DNA of 42,583 nucleotides from an uncultured Ideonella sp. (GCA_946479475.1 CAMLGG010000010.1:1-42583), one strand, 5' to 3'; positions 31,866 to 41,381 are shown, numbered from the stretch's first letter. Numbers and translations are program-made. The notes: generated by a model not told the origin, from the sequence alone.

Positions 31866-32357
31866 GTGAGCGGTGGGGTGCCGCTGCGGGTGCTGATGGT
31901 CTGCACCGGCAACATCTGCCGTTCGCCGACTGCAGAGGCTGTGCTGCGTGCCAAGGCGCAGGCGGCGGGCTTGGCAGACCGGCTGCACATCGAATCCGCC
32001 GGCGTCGCCGGCTACCACGTGGGCGAGCCGCCGGACCGGCGCAGCCAGGCGCACGCGCGAAAGCGGGGCTACGATCTGTCCTGCCTTCGGGCCCGGAAGG
32101 TACGCCGTGCGGATTTCGAAGCCTTCGACTGGCTGCTCGCCATGGATCGTGGCCACCTGGGCGAGCTGGAGGCGATGGCGCCTGCAGGCCACTCGGCACG
32201 CCTGAGCCTTTTCCTGGATTTCGCGCCTGGCCACGCCGGGCGCGACGTACCCGACCCGTACTACGGCGGGCCAGCGGATTTCGACCGGGTGCTGGACCTG
32301 GTCGAGGCAGCCAGCGAGGGACTGCTGGAGCGGCTGCTGGGATACTCGACTAAATAA
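31866..32357 (+). CDS. Low-molecular-weight protein tyrosine phosphatase
   Basis: A 163-residue cytoplasmic phosphatase. The P-loop VCTGNICRS holds the nucleophile Cys13 and Arg19 (C-x5-R-S); the general acid is in DVPDPYYGG. The family dephosphorylates tyrosine on proteins, often kinases of polysaccharide export, but its target here is not indicated. The GTG start gives [16 protein letters not shown]; the gap from uvrB is 70 bases and contains a small CCCGC-TTG-GCGGG hairpin. The last codons and stop overlap the IscR site and -35 region of the isc promoter (32342-32375), an unusual compression that recurs in this bacterial group as far as I remember. Confidence 0.92.
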   Translation: MSGGVPLRVLMVCTGNICRSPTAEAVLRAKAQAAGLADRLHIESAGVAGYHVGEPPDRRSQAHARKRGYDLSCLRARKVRRADFEAFDWLLAMDRGHLGELEAMAPAGHSARLSLFLDFAPGHAGRDVPDPYYGGPADFDRVLDLVEAASEGLLERLLGYSTK

Positions 32358-32375
32358 GTCAGCTTCTGCTATAAT
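32342..32375 (+). promoter_or_regulatory. iscR promoter with type 1 IscR-binding site
   Basis: Extended -10 TGC-TATAAT (32367-32375) and a -35-like TCGACT (32346-32351), 18 bases apart. The 25-bp stretch 32342-32366 matches the E. coli type 1 IscR consensus at 22 of 25 positions, including both half-sites GACT (32348-32351) and AGTC (32357-32360) around an AT spacer. The site covers the -35 box, so cluster-bearing IscR should repress. A 7-bp stem, CCCTGGC/GCCAGGG (32410-32416/32429-32435), lies in the leader. Confidence 0.85.
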
Positions 32376-32487
32376 CCAGCAAAACACTCGGATTCTGACG
32401 CGGGTAAACCCCTGGCAGGATCAGAGTCGCCAGGGCCGACGGCGATGCCGCCGGCGGTCCTTCCCCTTGAATCGACGGGAGCACTCC

Positions 32488-33021
32488 ATGCGATTGACCA
32501 CCAAAGGCCGCTTCGCGGTCACCGCCATGATCGATCTGGCGCTTCGCTCGAACAACGGGCCGGTGGCGCTGGCGGCCATCAGCCAGCGCCAGCAGATCTC
32601 CTTGTCCTACCTCGAGCAGTTGTTCGGCAAGCTGCGCCGCCACGAGCTGGTGGAGAGTACCCGCGGCCCCGGCGGCGGCTACTCGCTCGGCCGCAAGGCA
32701 GAAGAGATCAGCGTCGCCGACATCATCGTCGCCGTCGACGAGCCCATCGATGCCACCGGTTGCGGCGGCAAGGAAAACTGCATGGGCGAGGACGCCGGCC
32801 GCTGCATGACGCACGAGCTGTGGGCCAGCCTGAACACCAAGATGATCGAGTTCCTCGACTCCATCACGCTGCGCAAGCTGGTCGACGACCAGCTCGCCAA
32901 GGGCGTGTCGATCGAGGAGGCGCCGGTCAAGCGGGCCATCTCCAGCCAGCCGGTCGTCAAGCCGATCAAGATCACCGCCCCGAACTCCGTCTTCGCCCTG
33001 GGCAACGCCTTTTCGAAGTAA
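32488..33021 (+). CDS. iscR: Fe-S cluster regulator IscR
   Basis: A 177-residue Rrf2-family repressor that senses the cell's iron-sulfur supply by binding a [2Fe-2S] cluster. The N-terminal [19 protein letters not shown] leads to a winged helix with [15 protein letters not shown] and the wing [11 protein letters not shown]. Cluster ligands are Cys92, Cys98, Cys106 and His109. The second gap is seven residues (Cys98-x7-Cys106) instead of the five in E. coli, a two-residue insertion. ATG at 32488 is preceded by CGGGAG; a frame from 32467 is not needed. It heads the isc operon, 25 bases before iscS, and should act on the promoter at 32342-32375. Confidence 0.97.
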   Translation: MRLTTKGRFAVTAMIDLALRSNNGPVALAAISQRQQISLSYLEQLFGKLRRHELVESTRGPGGGYSLGRKAEEISVADIIVAVDEPIDATGCGGKENCMGEDAGRCMTHELWASLNTKMIEFLDSITLRKLVDDQLAKGVSIEEAPVKRAISSQPVVKPIKITAPNSVFALGNAFSK

Positions 33022-33046
33022 GAACCGACAAGCCATCGCCATCGCC

Positions 33047-34270
33047 ATGGACATGACCCCCCATTTCCCGATCTACATGGACTACGGCGCCACCACGCCG
33101 GTCGACAACCGAGTGGTGGACGCGATGATCCCCTGGCTGCGCGAGCACTTCGGCAACCCGGCGTCACGCAGCCACGCCTGGGGTTGGGAAGCCGAGGAGG
33201 CGGTCGAGAAGGCGCGCGGCCAGGTGGCGGCGCTGATCAATGCCGATCCGCGAGAAATCGTCTGGACCTCCGGCGCCACCGAGTCGAACAACCTCGCCAT
33301 CAAGGGTGCCGCCCACTTCTACAGCGGCACCAAGGGCAAGCACATCATCACCGTGAAGACCGAGCACAAGGCCGTGCTCGACACCGTGCGCGAGCTCGAG
33401 CGCCAGGGCTTCGAGGCGACCTACCTCGATGTGCAGGAGGACGGACTGGTCGATCTCGAGGCCTTCAAGGCCGCGATCCGCCCCGACACCGTGCTGGCCT
33501 CCGTGATGTTCGTCAACAACGAGATCGGCGTGATCCAGGACGTGACGGCCCTGGGCAGGATCTGCCGCGAGCACGGGATCATCTTCCACGTCGATGCCGC
33601 GCAGGCCACGGGCAAGGTCGAGATCGACATGACCCAGCTGCCGATCGACCTGATGAGCCTGGCCTCGCACAAGACCTACGGCCCCAAGGGCATCGGCGCG
33701 CTGTACGTGCGCCGCAAGCCGCGCGTGCGCATCGAGGCGCAGATGCACGGCGGCGGCCACGAGCGCGGCATGCGCTCGGGCACGCTGCCCACGCACCAGA
33801 TCGTGGGCATGGGCGAGGCCTTCCGCATCGCCAAGGAGGAGATGGCGCAGGAGCTGCCCCGCATCCGCGCGCTGCACGACCGCCTGGTCGAGGGTCTGTC
33901 GAGCATCGAGCAGACCTTCATCAACGGCCACCTCACCCAGCGGGTGCCGCACAACCTGAACATCTCCTTCAACTTCGTCGAGGGCGAGTCACTGATCATG
34001 GGCGTCAAGGGCCTCGCCGTTTCGTCCGGCTCGGCCTGCACCTCGGCGAGCCTCGAGCCCAGCTATGTGCTGCGCGCCCTCGGCCGCAGCGACGAGCTGG
34101 CGCACTCCAGCCTGCGCATCACCATCGGCCGTTTCACGACCGAAGACGAGATCGACTACGCCATCGCGACGCTGAAGGACCGCGTCGCCAAGCTGCGCGA
34201 GCTGTCCCCGCTGTGGGACATGTACCGCGACGGCGTCGATCTCTCGACCATCCAATGGGCCGCGCATTGA
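33047..34270 (+). CDS. iscS: Cysteine desulfurase IscS
   Basis: A PLP enzyme that takes sulfur from cysteine as a persulfide and passes it to IscU, and to tRNA-thiolation and other acceptors. Its 407 residues match the E. coli protein. PLP lysine Lys209 is in [10 protein letters not shown]; the persulfide Cys331 lies in [15 protein letters not shown], the mobile loop. The [13 protein letters not shown] phosphate-binding segment and the C-terminal [12 protein letters not shown] (IscU-docking tail) are present. The start [20 protein letters not shown] is conserved. Second gene of the isc operon. Confidence 0.98.
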   Translation: MDMTPHFPIYMDYGATTPVDNRVVDAMIPWLREHFGNPASRSHAWGWEAEEAVEKARGQVAALINADPREIVWTSGATESNNLAIKGAAHFYSGTKGKHIITVKTEHKAVLDTVRELERQGFEATYLDVQEDGLVDLEAFKAAIRPDTVLASVMFVNNEIGVIQDVTALGRICREHGIIFHVDAAQATGKVEIDMTQLPIDLMSLASHKTYGPKGIGALYVRRKPRVRIEAQMHGGGHERGMRSGTLPTHQIVGMGEAFRIAKEEMAQELPRIRALHDRLVEGLSSIEQTFINGHLTQRVPHNLNISFNFVEGESLIMGVKGLAVSSGSACTSASLEPSYVLRALGRSDELAHSSLRITIGRFTTEDEIDYAIATLKDRVAKLRELSPLWDMYRDGVDLSTIQWAAH

Positions 34271-34313
34271 GGGAAAGCGCTCCCCGCGATCATTTGATTC
34301 CAGGAGTTTTGAG

Positions 34314-34733
34314 ATGTCTTACAGCCAGAAGGTCATCGACCACTACGAGAACCCCCGCAACGTCGGCAACTTCGACAAGGGCGACGAGACGGTCGGCACC
34401 GGCATGGTCGGCGCGCCCGCCTGCGGCGACGTGATGAAGCTGCAGATCAAGGTCAACCCGGCGACGGGCCTGATCGAGGACGCGCGCTTCAAGACCTACG
34501 GTTGCGGCTCGGCGATCGCCTCGAGCTCGCTCGTCACCGAGTGGGTCAAGGGCAAGTCGCTGGACGAGGCGCTGACGATCAAGAACACGCAGATCGCCGA
34601 AGAGCTCGCGCTGCCGCCGGTGAAGATCCATTGCTCCATCCTGGCTGAAGATGCCATCAAGGCCGCGGTGGAAGACTACCGCTCGCGCCACGAGGGCGCC
34701 GCCAGTCCGGCAGCCGAAGCACAGGCGAACTGA
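34314..34733 (+). CDS. iscU: Iron-sulfur cluster scaffold IscU
   Basis: The 139-residue scaffold on which IscS-derived sulfur and iron are assembled into [2Fe-2S]. Ligand cysteines are Cys37 (APACGD), Cys64 (YGCGSA) and Cys107 (KIHCSILAEDA); the HscA-recognition motif LPPVK is at 100-104. Asp39 next to Cys37 is present, as needed for cluster release. AGGAG lies 9 bases upstream of the ATG. The C-terminal tail (EGAASPAAEAQAN) is slightly longer than in E. coli and low-complexity. Confidence 0.98.
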   Translation: MSYSQKVIDHYENPRNVGNFDKGDETVGTGMVGAPACGDVMKLQIKVNPATGLIEDARFKTYGCGSAIASSSLVTEWVKGKSLDEALTIKNTQIAEELALPPVKIHCSILAEDAIKAAVEDYRSRHEGAASPAAEAQAN

Positions 34734-34736
34734 CCC

Positions 34737-35060
34737 GTGGCCGTCACCCTGACCGAGGCAGCGGCCCGCCATGTGACGCGCTACCTGGCCCGGCGAGGCA
34801 AGGGCGTGGGCGTCCGGCTCGGCGTCAAGACCACCGGCTGCTCGGGCCTGGCCTACAAGCTCGAGTACGCCGACGAGGTGGCGCCCGAGGACCTGATCTT
34901 CGAAGGCCACGGCGTGAAGATCCTGGTCGATCCGAAGAGCCTGCCCTATCTCGACGGCACCGAGCTGGATTTCGTCCGCGAGGGCCTGAACGAAGGCTTC
35001 AAGTTCCACAACCCGCGCGAGAAAGACCGTTGCGGCTGTGGAGAGTCGTTCCGGGTCTGA
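34737..35060 (+). CDS. iscA: Iron-sulfur assembly protein IscA
   Basis: A 107-residue A-type carrier that helps make and deliver [4Fe-4S] clusters. The three invariant cysteines are Cys35 (TTGCSGLAY), Cys99 and Cys101 (DRCGCGESF). The start is a GTG three bases after the iscU stop codon, indicating coupling. An intrinsic terminator follows 45 bases downstream, so IscA ends the first part of the cluster. Confidence 0.96.
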   Translation: MAVTLTEAAARHVTRYLARRGKGVGVRLGVKTTGCSGLAYKLEYADEVAPEDLIFEGHGVKILVDPKSLPYLDGTELDFVREGLNEGFKFHNPREKDRCGCGESFRV

Positions 35061-35105
35061 CCGGCGACTTCCGCGGTTTAGCCGACAATTCGTTCCAGTC
35101 GTCCC

Positions 35106-35136
35106 GGGCGCGGCGCTCACCAGGCCGCGCCCTTTT
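35106..35136 (+). terminator. Intrinsic terminator inside the isc cluster
   Basis: Perfect 9-bp stem GGGCGCGGC (35106-35114) and GCCGCGCCC (35124-35132), nine-base loop, then TTTT (35133-35136). It stands between iscA and the GNAT-hscB-hscA-fdx genes, just before the GNAT start codon, so it probably lowers expression of the downstream half. Confidence 0.8.
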
Positions 35137-35155
35137 CATGTTGCCGATCCCGACC

Positions 35156-35641
35156 ATGTCCGCCCCCGAGATCCTGATTCGCCCGGAGCGGCCCGACCAT
35201 CCGCAGGTCCGCGCCATGCTGGCCGAGCTGGACGCGTACCTGGCATCGCTCTACGAGCCGGAGGCCAACCACATCCTCGAAGTGCAGGCCCTGCTGGCGC
35301 CCGAGGTCGATTTCCTGGTCGCCGAGCGGGCAGGGGAGCTGGTCGGCTGCGGTGCGACCCGCCGCATGCCGGGCGAGGTGGAGACCGCGGGCGAAGGCTA
35401 CGGCGAGATCAAGCGAATGTTCGTTGCGCCCGCTGCGCGCGGGCTGCGGATCGGCCAGCGCCTGCTGGCCACCCTCGAAGCGAGGCTGCGCGAAAGGGGC
35501 GTGGCGCTCGCGCTGCTCGAGACCGGCCGCGATCAGCACGAAGCCGTGCGCCTGTACGAGCGCGGCGGCTACTCCTTGCGGGCCGCCTTCGGCGGCTACC
35601 CGGACAACGGCCTGTCCCTGTTCTACGGGAAGCGTCTGTGA
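35156..35641 (+). CDS. GNAT-family N-acetyltransferase
   Basis: About 161 residues. The acetyl-CoA-binding motif A is VAPAARGLRIGQRLLATLE (R-G-x-x-I-G form), and motif B is ALLETGRDQHEAVRLYERGGY, the usual end. EIKRMFV precedes motif A. The acceptor is unknown. An ATG at 35138, directly after the terminator T-run, is the alternative start; 35156 was chosen because homology-like sequence begins with MSAPEILIRPE. Its stop overlaps the GTG of hscB (GTGA), so it is translationally coupled to the isc chaperone genes although it is not a known part of Isc. It may be a passenger or an unrecognised modifier. Confidence 0.83.
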   Translation: MSAPEILIRPERPDHPQVRAMLAELDAYLASLYEPEANHILEVQALLAPEVDFLVAERAGELVGCGATRRMPGEVETAGEGYGEIKRMFVAPAARGLRIGQRLLATLEARLRERGVALALLETGRDQHEAVRLYERGGYSLRAAFGGYPDNGLSLFYGKRL

Positions 35642-36156
35642 AGATCGACGACGACGACTTCGCCCTCTTCGGCCTGCCGCGGCGGTTCGCGCTCGATCGT
35701 GCCGAGCTCGACTCGCGGTGGCGCGCCCTGCAGGCCAAGGTCCACCCCGATCGCTTCAGTGCAGAGGGTGCCGCGGCCCAGCGGATCGCGATGCAGTGGG
35801 CCGTGCGGGTCAACGAGGCGCATCAGCGCCTGAAGGAGCCGGTCTCTCGTGCGGCCTACTTGTGCGAGCTGGCCGGGGTGCCCATCAACGCCGAGCGCAA
35901 CACCGCCATGCCGGCAAGCTTCCTGGCCCAGCAGATGCACTGGCGCGAGTCGCTGGAAGAGGCCGAGGACCAGGTTTCGGTCGAGGCGCTGGACGACACG
36001 GTTGCCGCACGGGAGGCCGAGTTGCTGGACGAAGTCGCCCAGGCCCTCGATGAACGCCACGATCCCCACGCCGCCGCCCAGCGAGTGCGGGCCCTCATGT
36101 TCGTGCGCAAGTTCCGCGCGGATGTCGAGCGCCGGCTCGAAGCCTTTGAAGCCTGA
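35638..36156 (+). CDS. hscB: Co-chaperone HscB (J-domain)
   Basis: A 172-residue J-protein that brings IscU to HscA and stimulates its ATPase. The J-domain covers residues 5-75, with the HPD tripeptide at 36-38 (KVHPDRFS) and [13 protein letters not shown] at the start. The C-terminal three-helix bundle that binds IscU follows ([22 protein letters not shown] from about 89). The GTG start at 35638 overlaps the GNAT stop codon. hscA begins 8 bases later. Confidence 0.95.
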   Translation: MKIDDDDFALFGLPRRFALDRAELDSRWRALQAKVHPDRFSAEGAAAQRIAMQWAVRVNEAHQRLKEPVSRAAYLCELAGVPINAERNTAMPASFLAQQMHWRESLEEAEDQVSVEALDDTVAAREAELLDEVAQALDERHDPHAAAQRVRALMFVRKFRADVERRLEAFEA

Positions 36157-36164
36157 TCCCTCCC

Positions 36165-38021
36165 ATGCCCCTGCTGCAGATTTCCGAGCCCGGCCAGTCC
36201 CCCGATCCGCACCAGCGGCGCATCGCCGTCGGCATCGACCTGGGCACCACCAACTCGCTCGTCGCTGCGGTTCGCCACGGCGTGGTCGAGTGCCTGCCCG
36301 ATGCCCAGGGCCGCACGATGCTGCCGTCGATCGTGCGCTACCTCGAAGCCGGCGGGCGCCAGATCGGCCATGAGGCCGCGTCGGCCCAGGCCGAGGATCC
36401 CGAACACACCATCGCCTCCGTCAAGCGCCTGATGGGGCGCGGCCTGGCCGACGTGGTCGGCCGCGAGAAGCTGCCTTACCGCTTCGTCGACCATCCCGGC
36501 ATGGTGGCCATCGACACGCGCCAGGGCGTGAAGACGCCGGTGGAGGTCTCGGCCGAGATCCTCGCCACGCTGCGCCAGCGGGCCGAGGACAGCTTCGACG
36601 CGGACCTGTTCGGCGCGGTCATCACGGTGCCCGCCTACTTCGACGACGCGCAGCGGCAGGCGACCAAGGACGCGGCACAGCTGGCCGGGCTGAACGTCCT
36701 GCGCCTCATCAACGAGCCCACCGCCGCAGCCGTGGCCTACGGCCTGGAAAACGGCAGCGAAGGGCTCTACGCCGTCTACGACCTGGGCGGCGGCACCTTC
36801 GACATCTCGTTGCTTCGCCTGCAGCGCGGCGTCTTCGAGGTGGTGGCCACCGGCGGCGACGCCGCCCTGGGCGGAGACGATTTCGACCATGCACTGGCCG
36901 ACTGGGTCGCCGCGCGGGCCGGGGTCTCGGCTCATACGCCGCACGAGCGTCGCGCCTTGCTGGTCGCCGCCCGAGCTGCCAAGGAGGCGCTGACGGACAG
37001 TGCCGAGACGACCTTGCGCTGCAGGATGGTCGACCACGAGATCGTCCAGCCCGTCTCGCGCGAGCAGTTCGACGAGCTCACCCGCGAACTGCTGCAGCGC
37101 ACCTTGTCGGCCGTGCGCAAGGTCTTGCGTGATGCCAAGGTGCGCAAGGAGGAAGTGCAGGGCGTGGTGCTGGTCGGCGGATCGACACGCATGCCGAGCG
37201 TTCGCCGCGCCGTGGGCGAGCTCTTCGGCCACGAGCCGCTCACCAACCTCAATCCCGACGAGGTGGTGGCCATCGGCGCCGCGATCCAGGCCAACGCGCT
37301 GGCCGGCAATGCCAAGGACGGCGAACTGTTGCTGCTGGATGTGATCCCGCTGTCGCTCGGCCTGGAGACCATGGGCGGCCTGGTCGAGCGAGTCATCGAG
37401 CGCAACACGACCATCCCGGTAGCCAAGGCGCAGGACTTCACCACCTTCAAGGACGGCCAGACGGCCATGGCGATCCACGTCGTGCAGGGCGAGCGCGAAC
37501 TGGTCGCCGACTGCCGGTCACTGGCTCGCTTCGAGTTGCGCGGCATTCCGCCGATGGCGGCCGGTGCAGCCCGCATCCGCGTGACCTTCCAGGTCGACGC
37601 CGACGGGCTGCTGAGCGTCAGCGCCCGCGAGTTGACTTCCGGCGTCGAAGCCGCGGTGCAGGTCAAGCCCAGCTACGGCCTGGCCGACGACGACATCGCG
37701 CGAATGCTGAGGGAGGGCTTTGCCAGCGCCGAAGATGACATGCGCGCCCGCGCGCTTCGCGAAGCCCGCGTCGAGGCGGAGCGCATGGACCTGGCCACGC
37801 AGGTCGCGCTCGCGGCCGATGCCGACCTGCTGGCCGAAACCGAGCGGGTGGCCATCGATGCATTGCTGCAAAGGGTGCGCGAGGCGGCACGTGGCGAAGA
37901 CGCGGCTGCGATCGATGCGGCCGTCAAGGCCTTGGCCGAAGGGACGGAGCCTTTCGCTGCCGCCCGCATGAACCGCGGCATCCGGCAGGCGCTGACCGGC
38001 CGCGGCATCGACGAGATCTGA
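36165..38021 (+). CDS. hscA: Hsp70-type chaperone HscA
   Basis: A 618-residue specialised Hsp70 that binds the LPPVK motif of IscU and drives cluster transfer. ATPase domain motifs: [15 protein letters not shown] (about 21-35), [20 protein letters not shown], the [16 protein letters not shown] phosphate-2 segment and [14 protein letters not shown]. The substrate domain begins around 390 ([18 protein letters not shown]). The shortened C-terminus, with no EEVD or acidic tail, is normal for HscA. It is co-transcribed with hscB and fdx (8-base gap to fdx). Confidence 0.96.
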   Translation: MPLLQISEPGQSPDPHQRRIAVGIDLGTTNSLVAAVRHGVVECLPDAQGRTMLPSIVRYLEAGGRQIGHEAASAQAEDPEHTIASVKRLMGRGLADVVGREKLPYRFVDHPGMVAIDTRQGVKTPVEVSAEILATLRQRAEDSFDADLFGAVITVPAYFDDAQRQATKDAAQLAGLNVLRLINEPTAAAVAYGLENGSEGLYAVYDLGGGTFDISLLRLQRGVFEVVATGGDAALGGDDFDHALADWVAARAGVSAHTPHERRALLVAARAAKEALTDSAETTLRCRMVDHEIVQPVSREQFDELTRELLQRTLSAVRKVLRDAKVRKEEVQGVVLVGGSTRMPSVRRAVGELFGHEPLTNLNPDEVVAIGAAIQANALAGNAKDGELLLLDVIPLSLGLETMGGLVERVIERNTTIPVAKAQDFTTFKDGQTAMAIHVVQGERELVADCRSLARFELRGIPPMAAGAARIRVTFQVDADGLLSVSARELTSGVEAAVQVKPSYGLADDDIARMLREGFASAEDDMRARALREARVEAERMDLATQVALAADADLLAETERVAIDALLQRVREAARGEDAAAIDAAVKALAEGTEPFAAARMNRGIRQALTGRGIDEI

Positions 38022-38029
38022 ACACCACC

Positions 38030-38368
38030 ATGCCTGTCATCCGCATCCTTCCCCACGCCAGGCTGTGCCCCGAGGGCGCGCAGATCGAGGCCAAGCCGGG
38101 CGTCTCCGTCTGCGAGGCCCTGCTCGAACACGGCATCGAGATCGAGCACGCCTGCGAGATGAGCTGCGCGTGCACCACCTGCCACGTCGTCGTCAAGCGG
38201 GGCTACGACTCGCTGGGCGAGCTCGACGAGATCGAGGAGGACCTGCTCGACAAGGCCTGGGGGCTGACGCCCACTTCGCGCCTTTCGTGCCAGGCCATCG
38301 TCTCTGACGAGGACGTGACGATCGAGATCCCGAAGTACACGATCAACCACGCCCGCGAGGAGCACTGA
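38030..38368 (+). CDS. fdx: [2Fe-2S] ferredoxin of the Isc system
   Basis: A 112-residue adrenodoxin-type ferredoxin that supplies electrons for cluster assembly on IscU. Ligands Cys42, Cys48, Cys51 and Cys87 are at the same positions as in E. coli Fdx; Cys46 is an additional cysteine, also known in the E. coli protein. Motif: EHACEMSCACTTCHVVV and LSCQAIV. It closes the isc cluster; no iscX follows. Confidence 0.96.
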   Translation: MPVIRILPHARLCPEGAQIEAKPGVSVCEALLEHGIEIEHACEMSCACTTCHVVVKRGYDSLGELDEIEEDLLDKAWGLTPTSRLSCQAIVSDEDVTIEIPKYTINHAREEH

Positions 38369-38369
38369 G

Positions 38370-38384
38370 GCGGTCGGCGACCGC
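38370..38384. other. Short hairpin between convergent fdx and unknown gene
   Basis: GCGGTC-GGC-GACCGC directly after the fdx stop codon. The stem is six base pairs with no T-run; it could be a weak shared terminator. Confidence 0.35.
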
Positions 38385-38393
38385 GAAGCGCCT

Positions 38394-38654
38394 TCAGGTG
38401 GTCAGGCGGCGCAGCCAGCCGGCAAGGGTGGGGCGCCAGCCGCGCCGGGCACCGGCTTCGCGCACGTCGAGTACATCTCGGGCGGCGAGGAACTGCAGCA
38501 GGGCCCGCACTTCGGCGGCCTTGACGCCGTCTCGCTTGACCAGCATGGATTCGCTGACGTGCCTTTGCGACATGTCGCTCAGCAGGCGGCGAAACGGCGT
38601 GCGGCGGAACTCGGCAGGCAGGTCCGGCCAGGAAATCAGCTTGAATTCCTTCAT
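38394..38654 (-). CDS. Small unknown protein with possible helix-turn-helix
   Basis: An 86-residue protein of no family I recognise. N-terminal MKEFKLISWPDLPAEFRRTPFRR, then MSQRHVSESMLVKRDGVKAAEVRALLQFLAARDVLDV, which alternates helices and could be a compact DNA-binding or dimerisation unit; the C-terminus is basic (RRGWRPTLAGWLRRL). The ATG at 38654 lies 132 bases from the tsaD start on the other strand, and its stop is 25 bases from the fdx stop. Codon usage matches neighbours, so it is probably a real gene. Function unknown. Confidence 0.6.
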   Translation of the reverse strand: MKEFKLISWPDLPAEFRRTPFRRLLSDMSQRHVSESMLVKRDGVKAAEVRALLQFLAARDVLDVREAGARRGWRPTLAGWLRRLTT

Positions 38655-38786
38655 ACCCCAACAAAACTCGCTTGCGCGACCAACACGTTATTCTGAGCGC
38701 GTGACATTCTCGTGGCTTTGGGCTGGCATCGGAACAGCCGGGTGCGGCACTTCGTGCAGCACGCCACGATCCACATCAAGCTTGCG

Positions 38787-39827
38787 ATGAACATCCTCGG
38801 CATCGAGTCGTCCTGCGACGAGACCGGCGTGGCGCTCGTCTCCTATCGCGGCGACGAGCCGCCTCGCCTGCGCGGTCAGGCCCTGCACAGCCAGGTGCAG
38901 ATGCACCAGGCGTACGGAGGCGTGGTGCCCGAGCTGGCCTCGCGTGACCATGTGCGGCGGGTGCTGCCGCTGGCGAAGGCGGCGCTGGCGGAAGCCGGCA
39001 TGGGGGTGCACGACATCGACGTGGTCGCCTTCACGCGCGGCCCCGGCCTGGCGGGCGCGCTGCTGGTCGGGGCGGGCGTCGCCTGCGGCCTTGCCGCGGC
39101 GCTGAGCCGGCCGACCCTCGGCGTCCACCACCTGGAAGGGCACCTGCTTTCGCCGTTCCTGTCGGCCGACCCGCCGCGCTTTCCGTTCGTGGCCTTGCTG
39201 GTCTCCGGCGGGCATACCCAGCTGATGCGGGTGGACGCTGTCGGCCGATACGAACTGTTGGGCGAAACGATCGACGACGCGGCCGGCGAGGCCTTCGACA
39301 AGTCGGCCAAACTGCTGGGCCTGGGCTACCCCGGTGGCCCAGCGCTGGCGTGCCTGGCGGAGTCGGGCCGCCCCGATGCCTTCGAACTGCCGCGTCCATT
39401 GCTGCACCAGCCGAACCTCGATTTCTCGTTCGCGGGCTTGAAGACCGCGGTGATGACGACGCTCAAGCGCCTGGGCCCGGACCCCAGCCGGCAACAACGC
39501 GCCGACCTGGCAGCCAGCACCCAGGCCGCCATCGTCGAGGTGCTGGTTCGGAAGTCGATGCGGGCCTTGCGCGACACGGGCCTGAAGCGGCTGGTGGTTG
39601 CCGGCGGCGTTGGTGCCAACGCCTGGCTGAGGCGCGATCTCGGTGAGGCCTGCGCCCGGCGCGGCGTGCAGGTCCACTACCCGGAGCTGGCGCTGTGCAC
39701 CGACAACGGCGCGATGATCGCGCTGGCAGCCGCCATGCGATGCCAGGCGGGCCTGGCATCGCTGGGCAGCGACCACCGGTTCTCGGTGCGCCCGCGATGG
39801 GAGCTGGCCGAGGCCGGCCGGGCTTGA
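38787..39827 (+). CDS. tsaD: tRNA N6-threonylcarbamoyladenosine synthase subunit TsaD
   Basis: A 346-residue ASKHA-fold protein, the catalytic part of the TsaBDE complex that makes t6A37 in tRNAs reading ANN codons. The start [14 protein letters not shown] is conserved, so the upstream GTG at 38712 is rejected. Metal-binding HHLEGHLLS (H-x3-H) and VSGGHTQL (phosphate) and [13 protein letters not shown] (second ATP motif) are present. The ribosome-binding site is weak. It lies alone between a divergent small gene and a convergent protease gene. Confidence 0.96.
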   Translation: MNILGIESSCDETGVALVSYRGDEPPRLRGQALHSQVQMHQAYGGVVPELASRDHVRRVLPLAKAALAEAGMGVHDIDVVAFTRGPGLAGALLVGAGVACGLAAALSRPTLGVHHLEGHLLSPFLSADPPRFPFVALLVSGGHTQLMRVDAVGRYELLGETIDDAAGEAFDKSAKLLGLGYPGGPALACLAESGRPDAFELPRPLLHQPNLDFSFAGLKTAVMTTLKRLGPDPSRQQRADLAASTQAAIVEVLVRKSMRALRDTGLKRLVVAGGVGANAWLRRDLGEACARRGVQVHYPELALCTDNGAMIALAAAMRCQAGLASLGSDHRFSVRPRWELAEAGRA

Positions 39828-39848
39828 GCCATCGCAGGCGGTTGCCGA

Positions 39849-40721
39849 TCAGAGGGAGCGGTACTGCTGGTGCATCTGGTCCATCCGGGTGGTCTGGCCC
39901 GCGGTGAACTGGTTCATGCACGAATCGTCCGTGTAGTCCATGAAGTTGGTGATCGGATCGAGGCCGGCCTTGTTGGCGCAGCTGTCGCGGCCGACCGGGC
40001 AGCCGAAGGCGGCCGACCTCTCCGCCGCCGTGTCGCCTACCGAGTCGCCGGGGTTCTTGCAGCCGCCCTGGAAGGTGTGATACAGGCCCAGCCAGTGGCC
40101 GATCTCGTGGGTGCCCGTGTCACCCTCGTTGTACGGCGCCGCGTCGCCTCCCGGCACGCTGGAGTACAGCACCACCACGCCGTCCATCTTGGGCTTGGAG
40201 GCGTAGTCGCTAGGGAAGGTGGCCCAGCCGAGCAGGCCGCCGCCGGGGTTGGCCGAGTAGAGGTTCAGTGTCTCGGCGCCGCCCTTGCGCAGGGCCGTCT
40301 TGGCGTTCTTCTCGGCGGTCGAGCCGGGCGACATGGTGTACCAGGTCGCGTTGGTCGTGCGGTCGACGCCGGCCAGGCTGAAGGTGAACGGCGTGCTGGC
40401 ATAGGCGGCGTTCAGCACCGCGATCTGGTCGTCGATCTGCGATTGCGGAATGTCGCCGTTGGAGATGCCCGTGCCCTTGTTGATGACGTGGAACCAGACC
40501 GGGATGTTGACCGAGGCGACGGCGCGATGGGTCTCGGCGCCGCGGGCGTTCTTCATGCGCAGGAAGGCCGTGAGGTTCTCGTCGATGCGGGCGCGCTCGG
40601 CCGGTTCCGGGGCGACCGTGTAGCAGCGGTGGCTCAGGATGTCGTCCTTCGCGGCGAACGCGAGATTGGCGGCGGCCAGCGCGGCGACGGCAGCGAGCAG
40701 GGCGGGAGTCTTCAGACGCAT
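39849..40721 (-). CDS. Secreted M43-type (pappalysin-like) zinc metalloprotease
   Basis: A 290-residue extracellular protease. Signal peptide to about residue 23 (LAAANLAFA before AKDD). The zinc motif [11 protein letters not shown] gives His205, Glu206, His209 and His215 (HExxHxxGxxH), and the Met-turn is NFMDYTDD (Met261), both diagnostic of metzincins; the intervening Cys-rich [16 protein letters not shown] and CPVGRDSC fit the M43B group. Residues 24-70 (with [10 protein letters not shown]) may be a propeptide. No secretion or inhibitor genes lie beside it. The substrate is unknown; it may serve nutrient scavenging along with the serine protease at 3916. Confidence 0.9.
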   Translation of the reverse strand: MRLKTPALLAAVAALAAANLAFAAKDDILSHRCYTVAPEPAERARIDENLTAFLRMKNARGAETHRAVASVNIPVWFHVINKGTGISNGDIPQSQIDDQIAVLNAAYASTPFTFSLAGVDRTTNATWYTMSPGSTAEKNAKTALRKGGAETLNLYSANPGGGLLGWATFPSDYASKPKMDGVVVLYSSVPGGDAAPYNEGDTGTHEIGHWLGLYHTFQGGCKNPGDSVGDTAAERSAAFGCPVGRDSCANKAGLDPITNFMDYTDDSCMNQFTAGQTTRMDQMHQQYRSL

Positions 40722-41093
40722 GGTGCGGTCGGATGTGGTTGAAAGCGGCGCAGTATCCGAAGGGTTCCTGGTCTCAACAAGCGTGATTGCGCTGCCTTGG
40801 CGCCCCGATCCGGGGTCCGATGACGGTTCATGATGATCCGTGCCGCCACTTGTGACGACGCGTAAGCGCCCGTTGCCGCGGGAGGCTCGGTCGCCGGTCG
40901 TGCGATATACTCTGCAGGTTTTGCTTTCCGGCCGTGCCTTCCAGGGCGCGGCAATGGCATGCAGAGCAGGCACGACGCGGGTCGGTTTCACCCGCGATCG
41001 CAAGTGAAAACCGGAAACCGTTCGGCCCGTCCCGGCTGCAGCCATGCTGCAGGCCACAACGGTCGGCGGCTTCCACCCACAAAGGAAATCGCC
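40722..41093. other. Gene-free 372-base region with rpsO leader
   Basis: This is the shared upstream region of the - strand protease and rpsO. TATACT at 40906-40911 is a good -10 box for rpsO, but no clear -35 lies at the proper distance. The stretch from there to 41093 would be a long rpsO leader (about 175 bases) with several GC inverted repeats, such as CGGGT-CGGTTTC-ACCCG near 40979-40995. I see no further gene. Confidence 0.5.
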
Positions 41094-41363
41094 ATGTCCG
41101 TGGCTGACATCAACAAGGCCGACATCGTCAAGACTCATGCCCGCGGCGCAGCCGACACCGGTTCGCCGGAAGTCCAGGTCGCCCTGCTGACCGCTCGCAT
41201 CAACGAGCTGACCCCGCACTTCAAGGCCCATCTGAAGGACCACCACGGCCGCCGCGGCCTGCTGAAGATGGTCAACCAGCGCAAGCGCCTGCTGGCCTAC
41301 CTGAAGGACAAGGACGCCGACCGCTACACCGCGCTGATCCACAAGCTGGGCCTGCGCAAGTAA
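41094..41363 (+). CDS. rpsO: 30S ribosomal protein S15
   Basis: An 89-residue ribosomal protein binding the central domain of 16S rRNA. The family signatures are [21 protein letters not shown] (split at about 20-40), [16 protein letters not shown], and the ending [18 protein letters not shown] lies just upstream of the ATG. A longer frame from 40959 is rejected since it lacks the family start. The order rpsO-pnp is the classical one; a terminator-like hairpin follows. Confidence 0.98.
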   Translation: MSVADINKADIVKTHARGAADTGSPEVQVALLTARINELTPHFKAHLKDHHGRRGLLKMVNQRKRLLAYLKDKDADRYTALIHKLGLRK

Positions 41364-41381
41364 GCCACAACCGTCGCACGA

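Noticed and set aside
28316..31990. Very long open frame on the - strand (about 1224 codons) across uvrB and the aminotransferase
   Set aside because: Only the part below 29512 codes for the aminotransferase; the rest is the antisense of uvrB, kept open by GC-rich codon bias and with His/Val/Asp-rich nonsense composition.
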